Part shown: positions 37,870 through 50,842 of the stretch, in pieces
Position numbering within the stretch: position 1 is the stretch's first letter
Layout of the letters: the number at the start of each line of letters is the position of its first letter
Origin: Monilinia fructicola
Taxonomy: Eukaryota > Ascomycota > Leotiomycetes > Helotiales > Sclerotiniaceae
Length of the DNA stretch: 64,000 bases
Direction: 5' to 3'
NCBI GenBank assembly: GCA_008692225.1
Contig: VICG01000003.1
Location: 2,845,501-2,909,500, forward strand
Translations under genes and position numbers: made by a program
The notes under the pieces: model-generated
Told to the model about the DNA's origin: nothing
Databases searched by the model: none
Seen by the model: only the letters and a program-made list of their open reading frames with translations

Positions 37870-39522
37870 CGTTCGATGTAGTGAGTCTTCTCGTGCCAAA
37901 ACTTTTCCAGTGAAGGAAGAATCATCGCCAGAGAAGAAAGAAGAGCATTATGACACCGTTGGCGCGCCCCACTACTGAATGAAAAACGTCCCAACCACTA
38001 GATTAGGAATTTACGAAGTCTGCTTGGGACATTAGATGAACCAACTCACGACATTCAAAGAGCTGGTGCTATCAGTAAAAATTGGTCGTCAAAACGCAAG
38101 ATATAGACCCCCCACTTTCCCACGTGCGATTTATGCACTCCCCAGCTATGCAAATGTATAAACTCCACAAAGGGAAAGTGACGCGGCAACATGGTGCTGC
38201 AAGGTAATCCAGCCGTCGTGGTCGGTAAACAAGCATTTTGTGGCCAAAACTACCCAAGCCAGAATATATCCGGGGAAGCTCGGAAAAGAGCCACTTCCTC
38301 TTCCGTCTCATGTCGTCTAAGCTTCTGTCTAGCTTCATTCTTTCTATAGTGTATTTTTCTGTCATTTTAGTAAGATTATCTTTACCAATTGAACGAGAAT
38401 TATTAACAAAGATGCAGGAAAGTGTGGAGGGCTCCACTAGCCCTTCCAATCATATTGTCACATACCGTGCTCCGCTCCATAACCTTGGCTTACCCCAGCC
38501 TAAGAGTAAGCAGACAGGTTTAAATTAGATAACACCGTTGATACCCATTCTCCCCTTTGGGAAAAAGTGTCTCATCATGTACTAAAATAATGCTACCACT
38601 TGTTTACACCTTACCAAAAGCACTCCTCCCCATCCACTTCGAACAAGTTTTATGCGTTGAAGAACGTCCGGCTATTGGCTACTGGAATCAACATGGCCAA
38701 TAATGCCTCTCATATGATGTATGCTTATTGCGTCGCCTTCTCCGAGATCATCTGATGGTTGGTTAGTGCTGTTGAAGTCATCAAGCGCAGTAGATCAACA
38801 GTCCAACGGCGCCTCCCGAGCTAGTCATCTAGCTCCGTGGAGCCTTTTAATTTTGATAGAACACTACTAGTATACCTCCGTGCAGCTTACCATCTAGTCA
38901 AAAACGGCAGGCCAATGATCCATAGCTACTTGCGGCAGATATAATCATCTTTCCTTCTTCGTACTTAGCTTATGTAGAGCGACAGAAAGGTAAGACTTTT
39001 CATGCAACCAAGGATGAAAAAGTCCACACGTACCGGGTCTTCTTGTGATTTTTCTGGATCTCACCACATACAGTCGGATATTTGGAGAGAGATCTCATAT
39101 TTGTATCAAGGTGATAAGTCTGGCAGTTACCTCCTTGTTTTGCTTATACACACTTGCAAGCCTGACTTGAAATAGTATACGTGGGATGTGATTGTCATTT
39201 CCGCAATATGAGTAGTATCGTAATACTAGAGTAGGATTTGGTGCACCGATCGATAGTCTTACTACCCCTCAGATATTAGATTTTGCCCTGGGGCATCTTT
39301 TAGCTTCTCTCTTCGAAGTTACAAGGCAGATTCTGATCTCAGTCAAAAGCTTACATTAACACCATACTCATGTATAACCTCTATATCTCACAAAAATGTA
39401 CAATCTGTAAAGCTCGTCCTGATATGCCTTGATATCTGGTACCGTCTTATCTCAATTTTGTACTCGAGTCCAAAACTCCGCGGCATTTATCATCTCTTAC
39501 TGTGCCAAGTCGGGCTTGCGAA
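37870..39522. other. Divergent promoter region between P450 and PTH11-like gene
   Basis: About 1.65 kb between genes that point away from each other, so both promoters should lie here. Several short open frames occur but none has start context, introns or domain. No repeats of note. Confidence 0.45.
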
Positions 39523-40853
39523 ATGTACATTAGTACCTACGAGCGAGTCTCGCGACAGGCTGAAAGAACACCTGCGGGGTCAAAGATAGGACTAAATACC
39601 CATAACTTTCAAACTGTTACGGTTGATATTGTGTTATTAATTCTTACGACATTCTTCGTTGGTTTGAGACTTTATTCGCGGAAATTGCAAGGCCTCAAAT
39701 ATGGAGCAGAAGATTGGTCGATTCTAGGAGCTCTGGTTGGTATCTACATTCTTCCGGTTGGAACACAACTGATCTCAGGTGAAGGTAGTTTTCTACTGCT
39801 ATATCGGAGTCTCGTTTGCAGCGATATTCGAAGGGGGCATTGGATACCATGCAAATCAATTATCTGCCGAGCAAACAAAATTATCCCTCATAGTACGTCT
39901 CTCATGGACCACCCAAGTTCAGATCTAGACTAATCATGCCATAGCTGATTCTTATCATTCAATTTGTGTATGCAGTGGGTCAAGGTCTTGTGAAAAGTAG
40001 CATTTGTCTGCTTCTCATGAGAATTTTTTCCACAAGAAGATTTCGCCTTGCAGCTAGCATAATCATGGGGCTCTGTATCGCATGGTCATTGATGACCATT
40101 CTGATTGCATTCCTCATTTGCCGGCCCCTTGACTATAACTGGAACCTAAAGCCACCTGGTAACCACTGTGGAGATCAAAATCTGGCTTATGGATCAGTCG
40201 GAGTTGTGGATATTTTCACAGACACCTGCATTCTGATATTGCCCATTCCGATGATTTGGAACCTTCAGATGCCAAAGATTAACAAGTTTTTACTTGCATG
40301 TATATTGGGATTTGGGGTCTTGTAAGTGGAACTCAATTCCAATTATGCATGATTGAAGCTAATTATTCACCCATTCAGCACCATCAGCGTCACCATTGTG
40401 CGAGTTATTGTGATTGCAAAAACAGACTTCCTTGATTTTAGTTATTCTTCGAAAGGGATCTTTATCTGGACCGCCGTTAATTATGGTACCGGCATCATCG
40501 TTGCCTGTTGCCCGTTACTCCGTCCGGTTGTTGAGAAAGTGTATCCAAAATCTCTGATACAAACTCTTCGTAGCAAATCAGCAAGTATCACAACCAGTAT
40601 AACAGGAAGCAACCCCAGAAGACACTTGAACTTCGATCGATTGGGAGATGATAGATACCCTCTTCACGATATGGATAGCAGGAGTGCTGGTCCAAAAACA
40701 GAAATCGAGACAATTATTCGAGACGAAGAGTTTCTTCGGGGTCAGAGTGGGTCCCACAACAGTATATACACTGGTTCTAAAAGTCCAGACTTACAAAGTA
40801 AAGGCATCAAAGTACAGACAGAGTTGGTTGTTAACTCGGTTAAAACGGCGTGA
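39523..40853 (+). CDS. PTH11-like (fungal rhodopsin-fold) integral membrane protein
   Basis: Four exons: 39523-39735, 39779-39892, 39945-40321, 40379-40853. They join in frame to 392 residues. Introns are 43-57 bp with gttggt, gtacgt and gtaagt donors. Seven hydrophobic segments match the conserved rhodopsin-like domain of fungal SAT4/PTH11-type proteins. Examples are TVDIVLLILTTFFVGLRLY (followed by SRK and GAEDW), VKSSICLLLMRIF, WSLMTILIAFLICRPLDYNW, DIFTDTCILILPIPMIWNL and FIWTAVNYGTGIIVACCPLL. The tail is polar and Ser-rich. No CFEM domain precedes it. Some members are G-protein-coupled-like receptors and many lie in specialised metabolite clusters without a proven role. It sits between the P450 and the terpene synthase. 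The chosen ATG gives a short soluble N-terminus before helix 1, as usual. Confidence 0.88.
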
Positions 40854-41619
40854 AAGATAGACTAGGCTTAGTCGAGCCCATGGTGTTATTAGAGGGATTA
40901 ATGTAGCAAATTTTATAATGACATTGGAAACAACTGATAAGCCCTGTCAGTGAATATCATCCGCTGTATGAGGAACGGTTTGACGTTAAAATTGTTAAGG
41001 TCTTTGGATTTTGCAGATGCACAAGATATAAAGCAGAAGCGAAAGGTGACCTTGCTCATTGCACAATTCGCCATACCCAGGCAATGGTTTATTTCTCCGT
41101 AACCCATAATTGAGTGGTTGTCTTATTCTGACAAGTGTTTGTTTGTGTTCTGTGTATATGGATGAATTTCCTATCACAGAAAAAGTCCCAGGCGAAATAC
41201 GTGAAGATCATAAACCCATATCAATTTTTTGTGGGCATTTCCAAGACCCTGAGACCCGCAGTAATGAGGTTGTAATCTTATAGCCATGTAGCAGCCGTGC
41301 AGGTGGCTCACGGTTGGTAACTTTACTCGATTCAATCCATTGCAGAGTGAGTGCATAGTCTGGGCCAGATACTGTAGAGCAACCCACTTCAGAGATAAAA
41401 CACCATATCTAACCTGGGATCTTATCCTTGAATTTGCAGATAATATTCATGGCTATGACCCACAATCATAATGAATAATTCGGGATTTGGTTTTCCAATT
41501 GTTTATATGATGACTTTAAAACTAGGTCATCCAAGCTGTCTTTGTCTTCCAAACCAAACTTTAAGAACAGCGGAGAACTTGTAAACCTGACCCCAAAGAG
41601 TTCACAGCATACAAAAAAA
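40854..41619. other. Spacer upstream of terpene synthase
   Basis: Contains the 3' end of the PTH11-like gene and the promoter of the terpene synthase. No other gene recognised. Confidence 0.5.
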
Positions 41620-43143
41620 ATGTCAAACTCCAGGAAGCAGCTAGAACTTTCGCTGAAAGGCCAACAAGTCATCATCCCAGACCTGTATCCAATTTTTGAG
41701 AACTGGCCTCGAGGAATAAACGTAGAGCTTGATAATATCCGACCTGACATTGAACGAGAATTGGAAAGGTATGGTAACTCATTGAGCCGTTGAAATATTG
41801 CTGACAAGTACGGGATACATTAGTCTCTTCTCTGGTGATCCAAGGCTTGAAAAGCTAAAAGCTGCAGACTTTTCCATGTTCGGATCCTGCTGGTGGCCGA
41901 ATGCTAGTGCAGAAAGATTACGTATCGTCACATATCTAGCAGTTTGGGCAAGTAACCCTCTCTATTCAGGCGCCTACTCGCTAACATAATATGTTTTCAA
42001 GCTTTTCGTGTGGGACGATGGTGAGTGAAAGGGCACTCCGGAAGCTTCTGCTGAGCCCAACGACTAACGGCAACTAGAACTTGATTCAGAAATTGGGCCA
42101 CTCTCCAATGATTTTAATAGAGGGCAGAATTATCGTTCAGATACTATAGCCTATCTCAATCATTGTCTGTCCATGGAAAAAATGAATCCATGCGATGAAC
42201 CTTCCAACGCAATTATTAGAAGCTTCAAAGCAATAGGCGATGCAATCTGCAAAGTTTACACAGAAGGTAGGTAGACTTACAGTCTTCAATGGCGCATTTG
42301 ATCTAATTAAATGCAATACGCAGCCCAGAGACAAGTTCTTTTAGAAGAGCTGTTGTTCTTCATGGATTGTTCGGAGATGGAACAGCGAGTTCGACTCAGT
42401 GAGAAGCTTCCAACCGTTGGAGAATATTGGCGGTGTCGAATGGGCACAAGTGCTGTGGGAGTCACCACAGCCATGAATGAGTGAGTTGGGGGTAATCCCG
42501 ATATCTCTACAGTACCAACATTCCCCTCATGACTGACAATGATAAAGGTTCGCGATCGGATCTCAAGTTTCAACAATGATGATCAATACGAGCATGAAAG
42601 CACTTTGGGATCATACAAACGAGATTGTGTGGCTGTAAGTTTTCGCAATCCATGAAATAGAAATACGAAGATCTCCATTGACATGAGTTGGTAGAGTGAA
42701 TGACATTCTTTCAATAAAAAAAGAACTGGTAAATATTCTCGAAAACACATCGACTCTGAGAACGCGGACTGACAGTTTCTCTCGAAAAGGAACAAAACAC
42801 AGTTGATAGCTTAATCCCACTCCTCGCGAATGATGGTGGGAGTGCACAAGCAGCAATCGACTCTGCGGTGGCATCATTACATGCCGCAGTAAATGGATTT
42901 GACAAGCTGGCCAATGACTTGGTAGACCAATACCGAAGCGATGATATAACACAAGCTGCTCTTCAACGCTTCCTTGACGCTTGCCGATACAATTGCACAG
43001 GGAATCTAAATTGGAGGTTAGTTTATTATATGAATAGACCTCACATGCTGAGTAATTACTGACTGACACCTTTCAGCCTCCAGACAAAAAGATACGGTAT
43101 CTGTCAAGAGACATCCGCCGAAGGCATCAGTATAATTCTGTGA
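41620..43143 (+). CDS. Class I sesquiterpene synthase, one-base frame mismatch at intron 7
   Basis: Nine exons: 41620-41768, 41824-41947, 42002-42020, 42078-42266, 42324-42480, 42548-42634, 42695-42728, about 42776-43016, 43077-43143. About 355 residues, usual for fungal sesquiterpene synthases. Motifs: the Mg-binding DDELD in LFVWDDELDSEIG, YWRCRMGTSAVG, the NSE triad VNDILSIKKE, and the C-terminal NWSLQTKRYG with the RY pair. The family cyclises farnesyl diphosphate. Intron 2 starts GCAAGT, a GC-AG intron. Exon 3 is only 19 bases and carries half of DDELD. Exons 1-7 are in frame, but exon 8 (SLEKEQNTVDSLIPLLAND) needs one more base at the donor ctg|gtaaat. This is either a deletion that kills the gene or an assembly error. 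The P450 and GMC genes nearby are likely tailoring partners. Confidence 0.85.
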
Positions 43144-46100
43144 TTTCTCACACAAATGAATGGATGAAGAATATTTTAGGATTTGGTTGTGTCGATTGCA
43201 AACAAAGTTTTAGTGGGAAGATCATTGTTACTAGGTAGTTATTAGATTTCCATAATGTGGGGTAGTTTCTTCCATGGGAGCGGCTATAACGGCGCGAGCG
43301 TCAATAACCGCGGCTCATAATCGGGTATACTTTAGATAAGCAATATATATATATATATATACATTACACATACCTGTACAGCTGGCCCTGTAGGTATATA
43401 TGCATGAACATTGATGAACAGAAAACTCTTCATGATAAAATAGCAGTCTATTTGTCGTGATATGTGCATGATATTCACCGTGTTCTGCGGCCAATAGCCT
43501 AACATTGATTACTCAGTGCATCTATTTCCGCAACGGATCCAGAATATATATACACAAAAGTACTTATTCTTCTTACGCATAAATCAAAGAGGGTTGGCCC
43601 AGTTAAGAGCCAGATACGATTATGGAAAGACTACAACAATCATATCCAACCTATTTTCAAGGGATCCGAAGAGTCCTTCGGTCAAATAGGGGTCTCGAGT
43701 TAAAGGAGATCTCTGGTGTTCACGCCTCACCCGCACCTCCCACGCCACATGCGCGCATGCTGAGGATGCATGCCCTAATGGGCACTACTATATACTTGCC
43801 TTTAGCAACAGGCTTCTAATCAATCCTTGTTTACCATTATGCGTATGCAAGGTAAATATCAGCATGAGCCCTTTTTTTGCATGCAACGAAAACTGAGTGT
43901 AACATCATTTCTCAGAAATTTAGGGGCAGGACTGACTTGATTGATTATATCGGATAATCGGAAAGCTTCAGTTGATATCCACATCCATTAGATAAAGCCT
44001 TCTTCTATTGGGTAAGAGACTTCGTTGATCCAATACTGTAACGCGCTGATGAACATCTAGTTGCTTATTTCACTCATTGATACGAGCACTGATTACCTTC
44101 ACTCCAACAGTTAGCTACCGACAGTTTATTTCTAAAGAAGATACTTATGATGCAATTTTGCTTTCTGCTGCGGCTGATCCATCAAAATTCAAATGTCCTT
44201 GCAGGATATCAAGTGTCATCAGCTAATGCGATCGGCTGGTGGAAGCGGCAGGATATCCCAGTGAAGGTTCTCCGAGCCGTTTGCCACTCCCAAGCGGGCA
44301 CTTTCCATATACAAATCAAAAACAATTCTCGAGAAAAACTGTCAGTTGACAATTAATTGCAATGGTAAACAATATTTTGATATATTTTCGGATGATTATT
44401 CTCCAGACAATGATGGAATCTCTGCCCCAGAAACCAAAATCGAATAATGTTGCGTGATATACCTTTTTCTTTGAACACGAGTGAACTTCTTAACATGTAA
44501 TTCTCTCCACCAACCCTACCGACATTAAGAGTCGACATATACAGAAGTAAGACTCGTGATTTTGTGTTGCTGTCTCGCATCAAGCAGTGTTATATGTGGG
44601 AAATGTGGCAAAGAATCTCGATATGAAAAACAATCGTTTATTTTGTTCACTCCTTACTCTCAATAACTCGATTGATCCTTCTCCATAACACTGACTTACA
44701 TCCATCTCTTTTCCTCTCTTTTGACTTTGCATACTCGCAATTCGTTCATTCTCTGTCGCACAGCCATCATGATCCATTTTTCGGTATTACGTGTTACTGG
44801 GAAACAACAAGTTTCGGCAACTTATTTATTTTCACATGAAGTTTCCCTCACCGAAATTGTCTATCATTAGCTGCCATTTCCATCGAAAACAGAATCCACA
44901 ATAACGTTTCCATGGCTAATTTATCTGCCTCGAGTGTTTTCACAAGTGGAATGAATTCAGATCACGTAGTCTTAACTCGAGATAGTCCCTCAAACTCCCC
45001 ATCGCTGTGTTAGTATGACTATCTTATTTCTAAATCCCGGGCTGTTATTGACATGATCACTTGGCAACCCTAATCCCGCAAGAAATTGACATATATATGC
45101 ATACGAGTAGAATGTTTTTGTTTTATCGTTCTATCAACCTTTCTCAATGAATTTCCGTATTCTTCATTCAGCCACCCATTCTCGTATAGCCAGATAGCTA
45201 GCTGGTGAATAAACTGGATTCCACATACTGAAACATCGGCATAGTTTCATTAGTAACTTCCCTATGCATATTACCACACTATTTCGCAGTCTTCTTTTCT
45301 CAGTTCTAGGTGATTTAGAAATGATGAACCACTTGTGAAATGCAAGCGAATTGATTTCTTCAAAAATTTCAGTTATTATGCTAAATGGAAGCATTTGTTT
45401 GCTTCACTCTCACCCCCAGTTTGGAGTGAAGGATAAAGAATGATAAAATGATTATACAAGATTCTATACACAAGTTACAGCCTACATTATGATGCAGAGA
45501 TCTCCCGGACAGAGCTCAACCAGAGCATATATGCTCTCTCATGTTAAGACAAGATTTACACAAGCATTGTAACAACATAGCTTAAAATCCTTGGGCTCTT
45601 CTTTTATCCATGTCATTTTGATATTCAGAAAGCCCTGCTCTACTTGAATTGCCGCACGCTCAGCGTCATATTATACAGCCGATGAGGCTGGAGCATATGA
45701 CCCAAATATCCACTAGATGGAACACAGATTCATCATCTCATGGAAATAATATGAGGGAAAAGGTATTAGTGCTACTGGCTGGGATCACATTGATATCTCG
45801 AGGACTATACTTGGAGGATATTTTAACAGACAGTACCTTGAAGTTTGGATAGCTGAACGAGAACCAGGGCCCAGATTTGTTAGATTTGTTATCATCTGAA
45901 TCGTTCAGACTAAATTTTTTTGGTTTCTTTTCCAAACTTAAAGATAGATGTACTGAGAACTTGATGTACTAGAGGAGAGGTGTCAAATTCTGATCACCAT
46001 TCTCAATTGAGATATACTATCTCCTCATGATGTTGCACAAGATGATGATATTCACATAGGACAGGATGGAAAATTCTTTGCTCCCATCCCATAAAGCTCC

Positions 46101-47099
46101 AGTGAGTAGTATTAAGAATACAAGACAAAGCAAGAAAATCTGTAATTCCTCCCATCCAGAAAAATTAGACGAAAGTGAGTCAATTCACATATCTCGACTA
46201 CTTCTAGTATCACCTATTAATCACAAGAAAATCTTCTAATTGATCAAACCAAGATTGGATTGGGAGGGGAATGTCAAATCCTCATTGGACGACTGTTTTC
46301 ACTGTACATTTCTTTTATAGAAAAGTAAAAATACAAGTCTTGTGAGAGCTTGGACGAGAACGATACCCATTAGTTTCTTCGTCTCATCTATCTCCATTGG
46401 CCTATCGCGCTATTATTGCAACTACAGATGTGAAACACTTCACATACACCGTCTAATCAGTATCATACGAATATCCCCAGGTTCATGAATTTTCAATAGC
46501 GCAGATTCATATATCATATCAAATGAGAACTCAAACTTCTTTCTTACATGATCTGAATTGTCGCTCAAAGCCATTGGAATAAGACCAACACAATACCTTA
46601 TACCACCACTTCCTTACAATTGACATAAAACCTCACTGGACCCTCAGTCATGTTCGGGCGCTTCAAGCGTGACTAATTGATGTCCGATAGACTTTTGATT
46701 ATTTGAATTGCCAAGATCCTTAACTATTGGAAAACATCTGCCAAGCCTAGTGTCTAATTAGAATTGGTCCACTTACTAGGCAAGGCAGGTGCTGATATAT
46801 TTCTCTCTTTCGACTTATATTATGATTGGGCCATTTCTTATAGATAAACTTGGATATTGGGCGCAAGTTGAGGGAATCAAGGAGGGCTGTTTAGTCGATA
46901 GATCTTAGGTTATTTGCATTTAAATGTATTTTTTCGGCTACAACCACTGAAACATAAATTAGGCGAACATGTGGAAAGACGATGGCTCATCAGATAATGA
47001 ATCTAGCTTCCGATTTGTAACTCAAAATAAATCCTTTCAAAAATAAGTGTAAGAGGTAGCGGGCTATAAGATGAGAAATATAACACCCTGTTCAAAAGT
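43144..47099. other. Nearly 4 kb without a recognisable gene
   Basis: Moderately AT-rich, not RIP-saturated. A TA dinucleotide run lies at about 43346-43362. Short open frames (for example 43622-43819 plus, 45164-45394 minus) lack domain or intron support. I see no RNA gene. It may contain old, unrecognisable gene remains, like its right-hand neighbour. Confidence 0.45.
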
Positions 47100-47981
47100 C
47101 TAGAGAATATAACAATTCGGACTCACAACCACTTCCGCGAGTTTGACAGCCCGTAGCTTCCCACTCCCTTCTACAACCAACACATCACCCGCTAACGCAA
47201 GATCCGAAATCTCAATTCCCCGCTGTTCCACCAGGCGATCCAGATAGAACTCTGCATTAAATAGACCCAATATTTTCCCCACATCATTCCTTACCATGAT
47301 GCTCTCAGTCTCTGCAGTCCACATCCTGTTTCTATCATCTACGAGAATACCATCCGGAACACCTGTTCTCGAGATTCAGATAAGTCTCTTGTTGACGGGA
47401 AACGCATTGTAGTTGAGATCAGATTGATAGATGGCGTTGAAGCCGGAATTATATCCCCCAGAGTTGGTAGCTGTTATTGGAGTGGTATCTGTGCGACCTG
47501 TGTTAGGATCTATGGAGTGGATTGCAAAGGAAACCGTAGCGCTCTCATCACCTGCAAAATAGGTTCTGTGGTGGAGGTAGGCGCCCACGTTTTGATTGGT
47601 TATTGGAATGCTAGTAGGCGGGGAGTATACCTCAGAGGTGTCGAGATTGAGTACTGAAATCGTGGTACTATCATTAATGGTTGAACCTGTAAACCAGGGT
47701 TCATTGCGGTCGGGTACCCAAATACCACCTTCATTGCAAAGAAGTAGTTAAGTTGTGCAATGTGGATTGCCACTGGATATATATCGAAAAGTCCCAGTAA
47801 CTCTGGATCGTAGGATATGAATGCGGCTGACTTAGCGGAGCGTTCCAGCGCTGATGCGCTTCTGTTGCTGGTCTTTGTACCGATGAAGTTTCTCGTGAGG
47901 AGAATCCGATTTTGCCTTAGTTAAAGCGATGCTTGCGCAAACACATACGGCGATAGATAAATAGTATAGGATGGTTGTCAT
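47100..47981 (-). pseudogene. SMP-30/gluconolactonase-like gene, broken and internally deleted
   Basis: The minus strand starts at ATG 47981 with a signal-peptide-like run (MTTILYYLSIAVCVCASIAL). It then changes frame into SYDPELLGLF, and changes again into EGGIWVPDRNEPWFTGS, TISVLNLD, VGAYLHHRTYFAGD and IHSIDPNTGRT. After NSGGYNSGFNAIYQSD the usual central blades are missing. NKRLI follows directly, then a stop, then GVPDGILVDDRNRMWTAE and VRNDVGKILGLF to the end. The order fits secreted fungal SMP-30/gluconolactonase/LRE-like beta-propellers, normally about 380-420 residues. Two frame changes, one stop and loss of roughly the middle quarter make this a pseudogene. Intact members hydrolyse lactones with a bound divalent metal. 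Confidence 0.72.
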
Positions 47982-49700
47982 GATAAACGAAAATAAAATT
48001 TCAATATATCAGTATTGTTTCTGCATATTAAGCAAAGTACAACTTAGTTCTCCATTGGTTATCTATAAATCATGATCAAAAGGAGAGCAACTTGCAATGA
48101 ATGTCAAGAAAGGGGTAGAGCTCGCAGTCTGACACCCCACTCGGTGAACCCCACATACGAAGTCATTACTTACTTCGACACGCTCGTAGTAGCCAAAGCA
48201 GAACTAAAATAGAGGCACCTATAGCCGTTTATTACGAGCTGAGCTTCGTTCTTAAATTTCTTTCGAACTTTACTCTACTTAAAATTTTGATCCAGAATAT
48301 GTACAGATATATCTAATTAGCTTTGATATCTGCTTGATATACCCATGCAATCAAACACCCCAAGCCTGAGTTCTCATTTCCGCAGGAACGATCTCTAATT
48401 CGTGCTAGATATCCCATGTCCAGGTCAAGGGCCTATTAGTGGTAAACCGTCTTGAGGAATTGTGGAGGGAACTATCGAAAGTCCCGTAACATACTCCACA
48501 GGCGGGATGTAGGCGGGATGATATTTACTCATAGATGGTCTCCCACTCAGGATTCGGTGGAAATGAGTTGATTGAAAACAGAATATAAACATTGGACAAA
48601 ACACGGAGTAGCCAACTGTAGACGCTGGAGTGTAAATTAATGATGTATTAGCCATAGAAACCCACTCCACTTGTCAGTTTCAGAGAATTTGGATATGGAA
48701 AGTATAGCCCACCCGTCGATCTGCTGGGAGGTGGTATTAAAGACTGATACATGTTACTATAAAGACATGGAACTTAAATCTAGGCAGTAATCATTTCTCC
48801 TCCGTGGACGAGTTAGTCGTAGGCTTTCTAGCCCCTTCTCTGTTCTTTAACTGATTCTCCCACCAGGTGGATGGAGGACTGAATGTTTCTGGAGATGATT
48901 GAGTAATATTAAAAGTCGCAGTGAAAGTAGTTTCACCACATATAAGAATGTACCTCCGTGTTAAAGCTTTTGGAAAGTTCTAACTTTAATTAACACTTGT
49001 GTGTCATTCCCATCTTGCATCTCATATTTTGTATATCGCGTGCGGTGAGGCATACTTTATAGATACAAAAGAAGGGATAAAATCTTAAAATCGATTTGAA
49101 AATTTCTTTATGGTCTTCTTGCCGGCACCAAGTGCAGTTGCTACCTTGCCTCACGGAGTGCAAATCTTTCGCGAGGATGAGATACCGGAAAACTACACTT
49201 CGAAGTAATCTCGAAGTCTTTTGACTAAAAGTGATATTCCGAGATCATTCAGTGTAACTAAGGTTCTGCACTTGCATGACACACTATTTCTCATTATGAG
49301 TATTAACAGTCGTTGACAATTGTTGCCAATGAGTAGGTTTTGCACATCACAATGGTCACGTGCTACGTAGAACTAATTCCAGTTCTACCAGAACATAAGA
49401 TCTTACATCTTTGCAGGTATTCTCCTTGAAGCTACCTTCAATAGTCCATCAAGATACCAAAAATTTGTGAATACGACTCGGCGAGCACACGTGTCACCAC
49501 AAAAATGCTCACTGAATGAAGCCGGGGGTCAAACGCCCTGTTTGTATGAGAGCCAAGCGCGCCACAGAGTTAAGCGACCTTTGAACCGGCAATGATAACT
49601 CATAGATCACGCATATGAATGGCAACGTCCCCTCACCACACACATGTTTCTGCGCAGCCTTCTATAATCATAAATTCATTCTCTTGCCGCTTCAGAAGTC
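47982..49700. other. Gene-free stretch
   Basis: No intact gene seen. An 81-codon open frame on the minus strand (48425-48670) has no recognised domain. Likely includes promoter remains of the two flanking divergent pseudogenes. Confidence 0.45.
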
Positions 49701-50842
49701 ATGTCGGAGTTTGCCTTCCAAGAAAATTTCGACTGGTTCAACGAATTCGTCCACAGTTCTTGTTTTGGTTCCTCGCCTAATTTGGGCTACGTGGAATCGG
49801 ACAGGTGAGTATTTTTTAGTATTTGCTAACAAAAAGGGTGTTAGTACGAGGAAGCATCAGAGCGCGCCATCCATGCAAGCATGTGAGATTGCCAATAACG
49901 AACAGAGCGAGGAAGGCTCATATGAATTTACATGGACATGTGCAGAATTCCATGAGAAAGGGGGCTCTGACTTTGAAGAAGACTCTGAATGGGGACTTCT
50001 CCAACATTCTTGTATCTATGGCTATCGCTCTTACGGATGTCGAATTCGAGATTGCAACCAAACCTTTGTATCTGATGGAGAAAGACGATCCCACGAAATT
50101 ACCCCTCACGGCATAAGACATCATGATCGTATTCAAAACCAGCATCCTCGTCATTGCATTTAATGCCAAAAGAACCTTTTTTCCACGGCTGATATACTTC
50201 ACCATGCACAGGAGCGACAACATAAACCATATGGCTGTAGTTGTGGAACCTTGTTTTCAAGAATTGACATCCTTAATCGGCATCTCAGGTTCCTCAGCAC
50301 TGATATCCTTCAGTATCCATGCACTTTCTGGAAGCGCGATCGTGGAAATGAGGGTTCCGCGGTAAATGTCATCTATTGCAACACTTGAAACAATATCATC
50401 ACCATGAAATTGATACCTCCACCGAAACACAAGATGGCACCACGCAGTTGGCATCTAGGCTAAAATATATATTTCCCATTTGCACTCATTCAGAATGCCC
50501 ACAATACCGCACCACTGAGTTGCAAGAACTCCCTCATTTCAAAAAAAGAAGCACAGAAGCCATTTCGCAGCCAATCGGAGTTTGCGTAACATATGTGCGA
50601 AGAGCACAATGAGTGTACTTTTCCTTATGACGTTCTGGGATGCTCTCGTGTTGGAAGACGGGGATAATTCAGAGAGAAAGACCTCATCAATCACCGTCAG
50701 CAGGAGCACCCTGAAGAAGCGTCTTACATACCACTAGGGAAAGTAAGTAGTCATCGATGCACTGAGCCAGGATGTAATGCGGTTGTTGACTTGTCTTCAA
50801 TGGCAGGCCACTATCGAAGTCATGAATGGAATGCAAGATGAG
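49701..50842 (+). pseudogene. C2H2 zinc-finger protein gene, broken
   Basis: Exon 1 (49701-49804) starts MSEFAFQENFDWFNEF. A 40-bp intron (gtgagt, branch gctaac, acceptor ttag at 49844) leads in frame to exon 2, with CRIRDCNQTFVSDGERRSH, a finger-like unit. Next, CI-stop-CQKNLFSTADILHHAQE has a TAA inside the C-x2-C of a finger (50161-50163), followed by YGCSCGTLFSRIDILNRHLR. One base is missing near 50354, after which HLLQHLKQYHHHE and ICTHSECPQYRTTELQEL follow. A second frame change near 50570 leads to HMCEEHNECTFPYDVLGCSR, a TAA before FREKDLINHRQQEH, and finally HRCTEPGCNAVVDLSSMAGH. At least five fingers of a fungal multi-C2H2 protein can be traced, with three stops and two frameshifts. 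Intact relatives would be DNA-binding regulators. Confidence 0.78.

Noticed and set aside
43622..43819. 65-codon plus-strand open frame
   Set aside because: No domain or gene context, and similar lengths occur by chance throughout this spacer.
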